From Leguminivora glycinivorella (taxonomy: Eukaryota > Arthropoda > Insecta > Lepidoptera > Tortricidae): a DNA stretch of 64,000 bases. The translations under genes were made by a program, and so were the position numbers. This document shows, piece after piece, positions 21,788 to 33,138 of the stretch (position 1 is its first letter; each line of letters starts with the position of its first letter). The stretch is taken from contig NC_062985.1 in assembly GCF_023078275.1 (NCBI RefSeq), forward strand, positions 3,348,001 through 3,412,000. Direction: 5' to 3'. The notes beneath the pieces were generated by a model. It saw only the letters and a list, made by a program, of their open reading frames with translations. It was not told the DNA's origin and ran no database searches.

Positions 21788-22887
21788 AAATAAGCAAATG
21801 TATCCTTTATATGAACGGTGTCCTCTACCTTTTGATGTCCTGCATAATCGACACCACTTCGAATAAATGCCCTATCTGGAGTGACTCTTGATGCAGGTAA
21901 GTTTCCCATCATCTGTGTTTGAATTCTGGCTTTGTAACGAATGCAGCGAACGCACTTACGAATATGTTGTCTCACCAAATCTTTTGCTCTTACTATCCAA
22001 TAAGCCGTCCTCAAATAATTTAACACAACTCTCTGTTCTCCGTGAAGGGTGCGCATATGTGCGTCAGCTACAATCAATTTTGTCAAGTGTGAATCATACG
22101 GTAAGATCATCGGATGTTTGGTTTCTTCAGAATCTGATGTATTCTCTAGTCGACCTCCAACTCGTAAAATACCGTTTTCGAGAAATGGTGACAAAGAACG
22201 AATTTTCGATGTCTTCGTAGATACACAACCGTTTTCGTTGATCTTTGCTATCTCATTTTTGAATTCTGCGTTTTGGCACAATTTGACACAGTTTGTAAAA
22301 GCTTCGTCTAATTCCCATTTTTGTAGATGTTTAGTGTGTTCTCGGTTTCTGTACAATCCGCGTTTAGTAAGAAAACGTCTACAGTATGCTACAACTCGAA
22401 TAAGTTTATTCAACGATGAATATTTGTCCCAAATAGGTTCTTCTACAACCCCTAAATGGACCTTTGTAGATTTTTCCAGGTTAGTTTCGTTGTCCTTGAG
22501 TTTTGAGTAACTGATCACTTCATTGTATAAAAACTTGGGGCCAAATTTCCACAAGTCATGCTCATTAAGTTCCGCTGGTCGGATTCCACGAGATGCGCAA
22601 TCTGCCGGATTTTCTTTGGTTGAGACATGCGACCATTGCGATGAGTCCATAGTGGTAAGTATTTCCGAAACCCTATTCGCCACAAAAGTTTTCCAATTAC
22701 TCGGATGCTTGTTTATCCAGGAAAGAACTACTGTAGAATCTGTCCATGCCTTCACATTGTGTTTGGGTATGTTCATGACAGTAGCAACTTCCTTCAGAAG
22801 TTTAGCTAGGAGTACTGCGCCACAGAGTTCCAGTCGCGGTATACTGACCTGTTTTACAGGAGATACTCTGGTTTTAGCAGCAACCAA
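21757..22887 (-). pseudogene. BEL/Pao RNase H region and integrase N-terminus
   Basis: The 376-codon frame starts in the RNase H-like region: RLELCGAVL, DSTVVLSWI, FVANRVSEI and ENPADCASRG. It continues to the integrase zinc-binding segment (H..H at DAHMRTLHGEQ, C..C at HIRKCVRCIRYKA) and the first catalytic Asp (SGVDYAG), then drops out of frame near 21785. The coding frame continues upstream only to about 22903, where an in-frame stop and unrelated sequence begin. Gag, protease and RT are therefore missing. Confidence 0.85.
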
Positions 22888-22903
22888 AGCAACACGAATC
22901 TAT

Positions 22904-24069
22904 CTTCCATGTTACAGTAAGTACAGATCTATATTTAAAGCTTAGATTTTTCTATTTAGTATTTTTAACTGTTCTAGAAGCATGAATTGTCATTCATATT
23001 CCTCAAAAACCAAAAGTCAAAGAAAAACCCGTCTACAATTTACTCATCAAAATGTTAATGATACGTCAGTCTACATAATTTCGTTAAACCACTTGTTAAC
23101 ATAAACATTTTGATACGTGTTACTAACTTTATCCAGCACGGCCTCATACCCACTAGTTTAATACTTCACAATCCGGTATATTAAATTTTACATGAAGCGA
23201 ACGAGCTCATTTTTCAACTAGAGCTGCGAACTGGTAATAAATCATGAAGTTACTTCCTGCTTCGAGTGCAATGAATATCTCAGATGTGTTCGTCATGTAA
23301 ATGTTAATTTTTAGGATTTGTGGATGACTAGAACCGACCGGTTTTCTAAATGTTAACAATAGTTTTTACTACCTACACCTATTCGGAAAGGCATTTATTT
23401 TCTCCTCTCCACTAGGACGGTCAAAGTGACACTTTTCTTTCCTGATAGAAAAGATCAAAGATATATTTTCTCTCCCATTATGGAAGAATACTTAAAGAGC
23501 AATATTTGGTTCGTTTAGAACCGTTTATTGTAATCGTTTAAAATTATTTTCTTATTGAACAAAAATTATAATAATTTCTATACAAATGACGTGAAAAATG
23601 TGAAACGCAATATACCTGTCACGAATTATACCAAAATAAGTCCACCTCGGGCCATAACACTTCGATACCATCGTTACCCAGAATTCAATTATACATAGGT
23701 ATAATCCTGTACAATGTACATCGCCGTAAATATTTTCCTCTGCATAATTTATAAAACATCAACTAACACACTGGGCTGAAGCGTAAACAAACATAGTACC
23801 TAACCTCCATCAGCGTTTAATAATCGTTTTAAACCAGTGTATAAACCTCAGTTTAACTGGAGATTAATAATAATCCACCGGGCTTTGTCGGAAACTAGCT
23901 TGGTAACTAAAACTTCGGCTTCAATCGACGGCTTAATCCTTTTTAAATTGCTCGTTGCTTGTACGTAATGCCTTCGTAATATACTTATATTAGTAGTGTT
24001 AGTGACTTGAGGCGCATTTATTATTTTGAGTTTGAGCTTATTATGTATAAGTAAAAGAAAATTACCAAA
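22904..24069. other. No recognisable feature (about 1.2 kb)
   Basis: AT-rich sequence with no open frame of note, no repeat arms and no tRNA-like boxes seen. Confidence 0.4.
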
Positions 24070-24235
24070 GTCCTCGTCGGTAGGTAAGGTGCCCAGAAGG
24101 CTGGCCGCATTGCCCCGCTGGATAGCAATGCTGATCCGCTGACGGAAATGTCGGCCTGACCTCTGGTCATCAGAAGCATCTAAAAGGCTCCTAGATAGCT
24201 TCTCATAGAGGCAACTTTTGGCAGCTTGGCGGCTT
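24070..24235 (-). pseudogene. PD-x12-D LINE-like domain, copy 4 (C-terminal scrap)
   Basis: The minus strand carries the segment equivalent to the end of the 16-kb copy: a QRISIAIQRGNAASLLGTLP-like reading in GGGCAATGCGGCC...GGTACC order, and DQRSGRHF. Only about 55 codons remain. Confidence 0.6.
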
Positions 24236-25460
24236 AGTCACTCCTGCATCAGACTGTGCCTATACATACGAGGTAGGTAGATTTTTTGGAAAATATAAGA
24301 GAACGACATACTCGTAGGTATTCAATATTATGATGAACTTCTCTTGATAGAAAATATATCCATATACACCGTGTTTCACTTAACACTAAAAACCTGAAAA
24401 CAGTTTGTTCAGAATCGAGAGTAGAATCGATTGAGTTATATCTTGATGGGGGTAATATTTTTATTTAAATTAGTATTATTAGTTATTTTTTACGTGCCCA
24501 TTCTATTGTACTCGTAATACAACATTGTGTATATCGCATTGCTAGAGGTTGTTTACCTTTTTTCAGTATTTAGGGGTATTAATACTGGCCGGTTACTTGG
24601 ACGATTATTTTTTCCGCTACTAGTTTGACGTTGTTTGTCAGTCAGTCAAGTCATAACAAATTGAACTCGTACCTAATTACAACCTTGTCATTTTGAATAT
24701 TGAGTTTATTTGCTTACTGCGATTACCTGTCCAATTTGAAGTTTACTGTGACAAAGCTTTAAAGTGTTTTACAGTGACATCTTAGCTGTCTATTGGTAAA
24801 CCTTATGTCGTTGCAGTAACGTACACAAATAAATAGTCTTATGGTTTATGATGGTAGTTAGCAATTATTTCATTGAGTGTAGAGCTAAAAGTCAAGTAGA
24901 GCTGTACAGAAAATTAAAAATTCAATTAAAAAAAAAGTAACGATCAGATTAAAAGATGAATACCCTAGATGAGTTTAAAAAAATAAAAATCAGTTGGGGT
25001 GTCTGAGGTTTTGAGTGATACCGGAAACACCGTGTATGTCATATTTTTAAAGGATGCCAAGTAGTTAATACCTTTCACGAGTATTTCACCCATACAAAAT
25101 TACCTCCAAGAAGCCACTCAGGGAAGGTACACATAAGGACCTGAAAGGACCCTTTCATTCACCAGAATAATTACATCGGGAAAGCCCTAACGAAAAAATC
25201 TCTAATTTCAGCCGTTGAAAAACCCGGAAAGCCTTTTCAACCCGCCATTTTGTGCGAAATCCAACAATTTAATCAATTCAGTGCGTATTTGATTAAAATA
25301 TCTTAATTTGCATTAAATATTTGAACGGGCCTCTTTGCATTTTATGAGAAATCTGTAAATAAGAGCAGGCAGTGTTTAATCAACAGAAAATAAGAAATAA
25401 GTAACTTCGAGATTATTCGATTTGCCTTGAAACTTTTTTTTTTTTTGTTTTTCTTTTATA
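24236..25460. other. No recognisable feature (about 1.2 kb)
   Basis: No coding or repeat structure recognised. Confidence 0.4.
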
Positions 25461-25711
25461 ATGGCCTAGCGCGTAGTGACCCTGCCTGCTAAGCCGCGGT
25501 CCCGGGTTTGAATCCCGGTATGAGCATTTACTTATTTGTGTGATGTGATGAGCACTGATATTTGTTCCTTAGTCGTGGGTGTTTTCTATGTATATAATAT
25601 ATATATAAATCGTTGTCTGAGTACCCACAACACAAGTCTTCTTGAGCTTACCGTAATAGGACTCAGACAATCTGTGTAAAAATGTTTTATAATACCTATT
25701 TATTTATTTGT
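25461..25711 (+). repeat. SINE family A, variant 3' end
   Basis: The head has GGCCTAGCGCGTAGTGACC and B-box-like CGGGTTTGAATCCCGG, then TATTTGTTCCTTAGTCGTGG. The 3' half differs from the 7.6-kb copy (TTGTCTGAGTACCCACAAC, CTTGAGCTTACCGT, ACAATCTGTGTAA) and ends in (TTTA)n. The same 3' half is found alone at 47463-47560, so this is a second subfamily. Confidence 0.75.
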
Positions 25712-26781
25712 AAGGACGCTGTCGATGATTTTTGTCTAGGTTAGTGATTACGATTATAAAATAATCAAAAAGGGTTATTTATTATACATCAACATTTTTA
25801 AGCAAGTGACCATTCCATTGTCGTTAAGTGTACAGGGCGACACAAAAATCAAAAAATAAAGTTACCCGTCCACATTGATAAGGAGGTCCAAGTTTTGACA
25901 CCCCAGCAAAGTGGCAAAGAATTTTCATTAGGCAGAAGTGAAATTCATTTCCTTTCGGGGTCGATAGCTTTCAAACTTCAAGTTCGCCCTTCAGATATTA
26001 AAGGAATTCTCATAATCCATCACCTGCGGCCTAGCCGAGGTGACTATCGTTGACGCTACGCCACGGTCGAAACACAGTCTGACTTTCGCGCCACTACCTA
26101 TATAAGTACATAAGCGATAAGGAAGATTAGCGCCGTGTCTTGCGGACGAAGATCTCGCGACCGCCGCCGTCGCATTGCATAGTTCATAGACGTCGCCCAC
26201 CCAAGACACTTCCATAGAGATTGAACGTTAGTTACGTCGCGCAGCGTCCACGAAAGTCACGGAGTAGCTACTGACTACGAACTACGAGACGCTTACGAAG
26301 AAGTGATTGTGAAGTTGGCTAGACACCTGATCCGGTGCTATTTAGTTCCTTAAGTCTTTTAATAAATCTGAATGGGAAGTTGTAGGTGCGGGCGCGACAA
26401 ATAAGTCTAAAAGTTTTTGGTTCGCGACTTGTTCTTGCTATATCGAAGGTGAAACAGGCTTTGCGAATACAGCTGCTGTAGTATAGTAGGTATAAAATTT
26501 AACAGTTTTAGAAGATAGGTAGATACCTACCTATTAGTGTGTTTTATTGTTTTCCTCGTCTATTCCATGAGCAATTTTATAGAAGCAAACTAAGACCACC
26601 CACAAATATTAATAAATTCAGGACTTCAAGCAGCGTAAGTTAGGCCGGGTAGATAACCCCTGTCCACACCACCTGTCCATACTAACTGTCCACATATCAT
26701 TATAGGTTAGGAGACCAAACGTGTTATGTGCCAAAGACTGTTTAAAATTGATAGTCCATAATAAATAGGCGAGACGACTAA
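25712..26781. other. No recognisable feature (about 1.1 kb)
   Basis: One short minus ORF at 25991-26215 lacks motifs. A GC-richer patch at 26010-26300 has no identifiable family. Confidence 0.4.
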
Positions 26782-29700
26782 AAAAAACTAATTAGTCCGT
26801 CAAATGAATTCAAATCAATCAATCTACCGGGATACACCATCGCTACGGAAACCGCACGCAGTGAAAGTAGAGGAGGTGGAACTTTACTATTTGTTAGAAA
26901 TGATATCGTGCAGCACTGTACCCCTATTGATGTATCAGAGTGTAACATTGAACGATGTTGTGAGATGTGTGGTGTGAATATCAATAACGGAAAGTCCAAT
27001 ATGCATATCTTCGCAATCTATAGATGTCCACAATCCAGTGTAAAAAAGTTTCTAGAAAACATTGACAAATTTCTATTACAGTTTGATAAGCATAATATAA
27101 TGCTTTGTGGCGACTTCAACATAAACATGGCAGATAGTAAACTCCAGACCACAAAAGACCTACTACAGACCCTGCTCGTACATAACTTAAAGCCCACAAT
27201 CACTGACCCAACGAGAAGTACAAGAAACACTGAAACGATAATCGATAATATTTTCACTGACAATCATCAGTACATAAAGGCTTTAGTTGAGCCATGTCCT
27301 TTTTCCGATCACGATTCACAGATAATATTTTTTAAACACAATACCGCTGAAAGAAGTGTTCAATATAAAGTAGTTTCAAAGAGATTCTACAATAAACTAG
27401 CAAATATTCAATTTAGAAGTGCATTAGAGCAAATAGACTGGTGGCCACTGTTATCTAACAAGGACTATGAAACACAACTAAATATGTTTTATGACATCTT
27501 GCATGACCTAATAAATAAATATTACCCAGTTAAAACACGTAAAATTAGAATTAACAAAAAAAATTGGATAACCAAAGGAATTAAAATATGTTGTAGGAAT
27601 AAAAGGAAAATGTATATTAACCTTAAACGTAAATCTGACCCTGAACTTCATTCTCACTTCAAGATGTACCAACGTATTCTTAAAAATGTGCTGACTACTG
27701 CAAAACGAAACTATGTCACAAAAACAATTGCAAAAGCAAGTAACAAATCAAAAGCTGTCTGGAAATTAATCAAGGAGAATACAGGCAAAGCGACTACGAA
27801 TAACACCGGGTCTTGGAAAATAGAGCATGGTAATACAATTATAAGTGATCCTAAGTGTATAAGCAACTTATTTAATGAATATTTTCTTAATGTAGGGGAA
27901 AACCTGCATACTCCATATTTAAACCGCGATTTTAAAAGTTTCCTAAAAAGGAAATCTGTAGATAACACTAAATCCATGTTTCTAAAACCTATTATGGAAT
28001 ATGAGATCATTAAAGTCACCAAAAATTTAAAAAATAGCAATTCATGCGGACCAGATGATATACATACCTCTATACTAAAACACAATGTTGACATTCTCTG
28101 CATACCATTATGCCTTATATTCAATGAACATATAAAAATGGGAACATTCCCGAGTCAACTTAAGAATGCTAAGGTAGTTCCAGTACATAAGAAAGGTAGT
28201 ACACAACAAATTAAGAACTACAGACCCATCTCATTGCTCCCAATTATCGCAAAAATATTTGAAAAATGCCTAGCAGATCGAATAGAAAAATATATGAACG
28301 ACAATAATTATATATCCACAAGACAATTTGGATTCCTAAAAGGCAAAGACACAATCACAGCTATTACTAAACTAACGTCAGAGATAATGAGTCATCTTAA
28401 CAGTGATATAAAATGTGCAGGAATATTCTGCGACTTAAGCAAAGCCTTTGATTGTGTCGATCATAAGATTTTGCTTTACAAACTCGAATATTATGGCATA
28501 CGGGGTACAGTACTCAATTTGATATCTTCCTACCTGACTGGGCGTAAACAATTTGTTGAAATTAAGTGCTCAAGCCAAACAGAGAGTAACAATATATATA
28601 AATCTGATCAAGGCATAATAAAACGTGGTGTTCCGCAAGGATCAGTTCTGGGACCGCTACTATTCATTATATTTATTAATGATCTTCCTGAAAATATCTC
28701 CAATGGAACACCCTACATGTATGCTGACGACACCAGTCTGATTCTGGGTGCAGAGACTCACAAAGACCTGCAGAATATAACCACCCGCGGATGGGAGAAT
28801 CTCTCAGAATGGTTCTCCGCAAATGGTCTGTCGCTCAATAATGATAAGTGCTGCTACATGATATTTAAACGCGCATTCAACTCAATGGACTGTTCTCTCA
28901 ATCTGCCTTTTGCTAAATCGGATACAATCCGTTTTCTTGGTATCGAACTAGACCAACATTTAAGATGGCATGACCATATAAATTATATTGTAAAACGACT
29001 AGGAAGTGCATGTTATTCACTAAAATCGATGGCTAAAATTTGCGATAAACAAACTCTGAAAACTATATATTACTCATATGTAGAGAGTATAATCAGGTAT
29101 GGTATCGAAGTGTGGGGCAGCAGTACAAATGCAAATAAAATTTTACTAATGCAAAAAAAATGTATACGCTTCATTGAAGGTTATTTCCCTGAAACGCATA
29201 GGGATCTTTTTATAAAAAATAACATACTCACAGTAACCGCATTGTATATATACCAAATCTGCTTATTTGTCCACAAAAATATAGGATCATACCAATTCAA
29301 AAAAGAATGTGAAAGATATCCGCTTCGTCGTAATTTAGATCTTATGCTACCCGAATCACGTTTTGCATATTATAAGAAAAGCATCAATCATATCGCAATT
29401 AAAATATATAATTATCTTGACATGAAAATTAAAGATTCCACTAATGTTAAAGAGTTCAGTAACAATTTGAAGACATATTTAATGGATAGACCTTACTATA
29501 ACTTGGACGAATACTTTGGCAAAATATTTGATTGACATAGATAATTTTATTTTAATTTTTATTGTTTTAAACTATTGAATTGAATTAATGTGACAAATTG
29601 TATCAATTTTTGTATTGTAATTTTATCATATCTATGTTCTAATTTTTATTCTTATTCATCATTTTATCGCATCGTTTTAAATTTTACACTATGAATTGTT

Positions 29701-29866
29701 TAATGTTATAATGTGAATTTTATTAATACCTTTTTGAGATGAATATTCCTACATACCTATTTGGTTTAGTTTAGCTTAAGATTCTATTGATACTGTGTAT
29801 CCACTACTGCATGGATTTGTCCTTATTTGCAATAAAGATTTGAGTATTGAGTATTAAACAGAATGC
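26782..29866 (+). mobile_element. 5'-truncated CR1/Jockey-type non-LTR retrotransposon
   Basis: It begins inside the endonuclease domain (the frame is open from 26782, after a stop at 26779) and runs through RT to a 3' UTR with AATAAA near 29832. It ends in a short tandem GAGTATT repeat at about 29840-29860. Tandem 3' terminal repeats instead of poly(A) favour a CR1-like clade. The 5' end is lost, as usual for target-primed insertion. I could not identify target duplications. Confidence 0.8.
26908..29535 (+). CDS. LINE ORF2: partial APE endonuclease and reverse transcriptase
   Basis: An uninterrupted 875-codon frame. It actually continues upstream to 26782 in frame, so the GTG at 26908 is only a nominal start. 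Residues 1-145 are the C-terminal half of the apurinic-type endonuclease: LCGDFNINMAD and the catalytic SDHDSQIIFF. RT lies at about 400-680: FCDLSKAFDCVDHKIL (first Asp), GVPQGSVLGPLLFIIFINDL and MYADDTSLI (YADD). It nicks DNA and reverse transcribes its own RNA at the nick (family knowledge). The N-terminal half of the endonuclease is missing, so this copy should not initiate insertion. The intact remainder implies a recent event. Confidence 0.9.
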   Translation: MQHCTPIDVSECNIERCCEMCGVNINNGKSNMHIFAIYRCPQSSVKKFLENIDKFLLQFDKHNIMLCGDFNINMADSKLQTTKDLLQTLLVHNLKPTITDPTRSTRNTETIIDNIFTDNHQYIKALVEPCPFSDHDSQIIFFKHNTAERSVQYKVVSKRFYNKLANIQFRSALEQIDWWPLLSNKDYETQLNMFYDILHDLINKYYPVKTRKIRINKKNWITKGIKICCRNKRKMYINLKRKSDPELHSHFKMYQRILKNVLTTAKRNYVTKTIAKASNKSKAVWKLIKENTGKATTNNTGSWKIEHGNTIISDPKCISNLFNEYFLNVGENLHTPYLNRDFKSFLKRKSVDNTKSMFLKPIMEYEIIKVTKNLKNSNSCGPDDIHTSILKHNVDILCIPLCLIFNEHIKMGTFPSQLKNAKVVPVHKKGSTQQIKNYRPISLLPIIAKIFEKCLADRIEKYMNDNNYISTRQFGFLKGKDTITAITKLTSEIMSHLNSDIKCAGIFCDLSKAFDCVDHKILLYKLEYYGIRGTVLNLISSYLTGRKQFVEIKCSSQTESNNIYKSDQGIIKRGVPQGSVLGPLLFIIFINDLPENISNGTPYMYADDTSLILGAETHKDLQNITTRGWENLSEWFSANGLSLNNDKCCYMIFKRAFNSMDCSLNLPFAKSDTIRFLGIELDQHLRWHDHINYIVKRLGSACYSLKSMAKICDKQTLKTIYYSYVESIIRYGIEVWGSSTNANKILLMQKKCIRFIEGYFPETHRDLFIKNNILTVTALYIYQICLFVHKNIGSYQFKKECERYPLRRNLDLMLPESRFAYYKKSINHIAIKIYNYLDMKIKDSTNVKEFSNNLKTYLMDRPYYNLDEYFGKIFD

Positions 29867-31000
29867 CATTTTTTTATGTAGTCGTCATCCCTATTCTATA
29901 ATGGCTTTCACGTCAAAATATTTTAATACCTGTCCCAAGTAACTTAATAAGACGCTGTTGAGTCTAAACAGGAGACAGACTAAAGTGGATGAGAGCGGTG
30001 AGCGCTTACAAAAGACACCCTAAAATATTCATACTTCGGTAGGGTTGTCGCGGTTCATAATTTTCTGCTCCTTGAAGTGTATATCAAATCAAAGATACAG
30101 CCAATAAAGCATTCAGAGTACTTTAATTTTATATCTAATTAAATAATAAGTATTCTTTTAATCGTTTAAATTTTATATGACGATTGTGGATTATTTTTTT
30201 ATTTTTCTACTTATTAAAGTTAATTTTACGTGAATAAAGCCTGGAATTGTAAAAAAAAATGTGTATTAAATAATATTTTCTCTGTCTTATACGGGCTTTG
30301 CAAGTCGTCGTGAACAGAGTTTTTGTAAACTTAGCAATGATTTAAGGAAGTTTTACAGTTACCTACATCAAAATATTATTTACGATCTGTAGTGTTTTAT
30401 ATTCTCGTAAAATAAACGAATTTACGTCCCGCGTCACGTAATAAATGTCAGAATGGATCGCAACAAACATGATAATAGTTCATCGATAAAAAAGGAATCA
30501 AAAAATAGAATTAATCGATATGTATAATTTATATATACTTTACACATGATATCGGAGAGATACTTGTAAAAAATGAAGAACGAGGTTTGATAGTCAGTCA
30601 GATAGCCTTTTTTTACTCACAAATTCCATTAAAAAATATAGAAAATTTCTAAATGCGATGTCGACAGCCCTATTCCATCATCAAATATTACAATAGGGGC
30701 AAGCTGCAGGAAATATTACCACCGGGAGTAAGTAGCGACATTACCGAAACACATGTTTCGCAAAAACGACAATGTTGAGGCATGGCGTCATTCTCATATT
30801 ATAAGCGCATGTGGGGCTGATTTCATTTGTATAAGGCTGAAAATGTTTTAACCACACCAACTGGTAAAAGCTCTATTGATACCTCAAAAAGGGATGAGAA
30901 ACGGAACCCTTGCAATATCATGATTCCATTTATCAAACCACTCGCTACGCTCGTGGTTCTCTATGGGAATATGTCGCTTCACATCGCCGCCACCGCCGCC
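29867..31000. other. No recognisable feature (about 1.1 kb)
   Basis: AT-rich sequence. CACTCGCTACGCTCGTGG near 30941 is a short palindrome of the sort found in the 429-bp repeat. Otherwise nothing. Confidence 0.4.
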
Positions 31001-31111
31001 GTTTTCACATTATCCGATCCGATATCGGATGTAGGAAAGGATTTCAATGGAAAAAATCCAAGATGGCGTCTGTAAAGTATGGGGTATCGGTCCTACATCC
31101 GATATCCGATA
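31001..31111. repeat. MITE GTTTTCACATTATCCGATC, copy 2
   Basis: Left arm GTTTTCACATTATCCGATCC. The right arm is only partly preserved (ACATCCGATATCCGATA). It abuts the ~550-bp element at 31127. Confidence 0.65.
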
Positions 31112-31126
31112 AAGTTCGTTTGTCCC

Positions 31127-31678
31127 TTTTTTAGGGTTCCGTAGTCAACTAGGAACCCTTATAGTTTCGCCATGTCTGTCTGTCCGTCCGTCCGTCCGTC
31201 CGTCCGCGGATAATCTCAGTAACCGTTAGCACTATAAAGCTGAAATTTGGTACCAATATGTATATTAATCACGCCAACAAAGTGCAAAAATAAAAAATGG
31301 AAAAAAATGTTTTATTAGGGTACCCCCCCAACATGTAAAGTGGGGGCTGATATTTTTTTTCATTCCAACCCCAACGTGTGATATATTGTTGGATAGGTAT
31401 TGAAAAATGAATAAGGGTTTACTAAGATCGTTTTTTGATAATATTAATAGTTTCGGAAATAATCACTCCTAAAGGAAAAAAAAGTACGTCCCCCCCCCTC
31501 TAACTTTTGAACCATATATTTAAAAATTATGAAAAAAATCACAAAAGTAGAACTCTATAAAGACTTTCTAGGAAAATTGTTTTGAACTTGATAGGTTTAG
31601 TAGTTTTTGAGAAAAATAAGGAAAACTACGGAACCCTACACTGAGCGTGGCCCGACACGCTCTTGGCCGGTTTTTTAT
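31127..31678 (+). mobile_element. ~550-bp element with terminal hairpins, copy 1
   Basis: The 5' end is a hairpin AGGGTTCC-GTAGTCAACTA-GGAACCCT. The 3' end is a hairpin GAGCGTG-GCCCGA-CACGCTC followed by TTGGCCGGTTTTTT. An inverted AGGGTTCCGTA / TACGGAACCCT pair also links the two ends. A (GTCC)n run at 31181-31205 varies between copies. Copies: 63075-63618 (full), 37565-37945 (internally deleted), and a 5' scrap at 60572-60590. No ORF. It does not match a standard superfamily I know. Confidence 0.7.
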
Positions 31679-31685
31679 TACATCG

Positions 31686-31822
31686 GTCTGTATTTCCACA
31701 TGAGTACAATCCAGGTCTCTTTAAAGCAAGAGTTAATAGGTATCTCATATCATAGGTAAGCGTGCCCCACCGTAGACCGTATCATCACCTACCATCAGGT
31801 GTGATCGTGGTCATTCATACTA
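31686..31822 (+). repeat. LINE 3' tail fragment
   Basis: CATGAGTACAATCCAGGTCT, GCAAGAGT, ATAGGTAAGCGTGCCCCACC and CCATCAGGTGTGATCGTGGTC occur in the same order at 41995-42115, where upstream codons resemble a LINE C-terminus (RTAKEWNAMPVS). 3' fragments only. Confidence 0.55.
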
Positions 31823-31823
31823 A

Positions 31824-32252
31824 TAGTTATTTGTTATACAAGGGGGCAAAGTTGTATTTTAACGCCGAGTGTGGAATTGAAAAACGAGCAAGTGAAAGGA
31901 TTCTATAGTTGAACCACGAGCGAAGCGAGTGGTTCGAGAATAGAATCCTGAACTTGCGAGTTTTTTAACACACAAGAAGTAAAATACATTTGCACCCGAG
32001 TATAACACAAAACTTTTCCCCTCACTATAGCGAGGAAATTACAACGCAAAAAATGCGTTTATCACTGCTTCCAGTATTTCCACAGGTGGTTAATCATCTT
32101 TATTACTAGATTCACCTACTTTTATCAATTTAAAAGCAGTTAATTTGACTTTATTCAAGGTCAAATTACTTTACCCACTAGTGGATAAAATGCGTTTTTA
32201 CCCGCTGGTATTAAAGGACAAAACACGTGTTTCCGAGCTAGTGAGGGGAAAA
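31824..32252. repeat. 429-bp dispersed repeat, copy 2
   Basis: Same length and almost the same sequence as 15064-15492, same orientation. It sits directly after a LINE tail. No frame, class unknown. Confidence 0.8.
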
Positions 32253-33138
32253 AAAAAATGCCGACGCAAGGGACACGAACTTTATCGGCTTGATAACTTT
32301 AGTATAGAGAACGTTTATGAATAAGGGGTTAGTTTACACTCCTGAAGTTTCTCCGTGTTTATCCAGAAAATTCGTTGCATAAAAACGAATGTATTTTAGT
32401 AAAGTTGATTGTATTTTTTTTATTGTAAACTGGCCAGTGATTGACCTTAATCGCACTTGGTGGAAAGTGACAAGGCCGAGGTTGTAGCTCACTGGTTCAG
32501 TAATTCTATTCACTCTTGACTTGAAGATTGTATTCAGCCGGGAATACAGAATGCATTCTTCATCTATCCTCCATTAAACGAGTAAATACATGTAGGATTC
32601 CTTAAAATAAATAGTATCATTCACGAACTATTAATAAATTGCTCATATTTCTTCATTCCTCTGACAGAAACCTAGGCCATTTATCTAACCCAGACGGCGC
32701 TAGTTACTTCAGGTTCGCAAGGGACACGAGTGACCTAACGTGACCTTCGTAGCCTTTCGTATTAAAAGTATTTCGTAGTGTTAACTTTCAAGATATGGCG
32801 GAAAAGATACTGTTGTAAATTGGATTAAATATTCCATTATTTTTTTAAGATTGTCCTTCTACTGGGCAAAGGCCTCCCTCGAATTCCTTCACTAATCCTG
32901 AAGTCTCCCACGAGTCTTTGTCAAAGGCGTCAAGCTCCCGCCATCTCTGGCGAGGTCTTATACACAACTATATGTTACCATCTTGAACTTTTTCTGTCTT
33001 ATTTGTGTGTTAATTCATCACACTTAAATCATTGGACTGTATAATCAATACAAATTGTATTGAAATTAATGTAGTTTATGGGCATTTTCAGAATTTGGGA
33101 CACCCCGATTAGTGTAAGTTGTTAACAAAAATTAACTC
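32253..33138. other. Mostly featureless; faint LINE scraps
   Basis: TATTCACTCTTGACTTGAAG at about 32507 matches the tails at 40785 and 48120. CTTCTACTGGGCAAAGGCCT at about 32868 resembles a widespread insect LINE fragment. Neither is enough for a family call. Confidence 0.35.

Noticed and set aside
21888..22945. Plus-strand frames of 110, 153 and 140 codons
   Set aside because: Mirror frames of the BEL/Pao pol on the minus strand.
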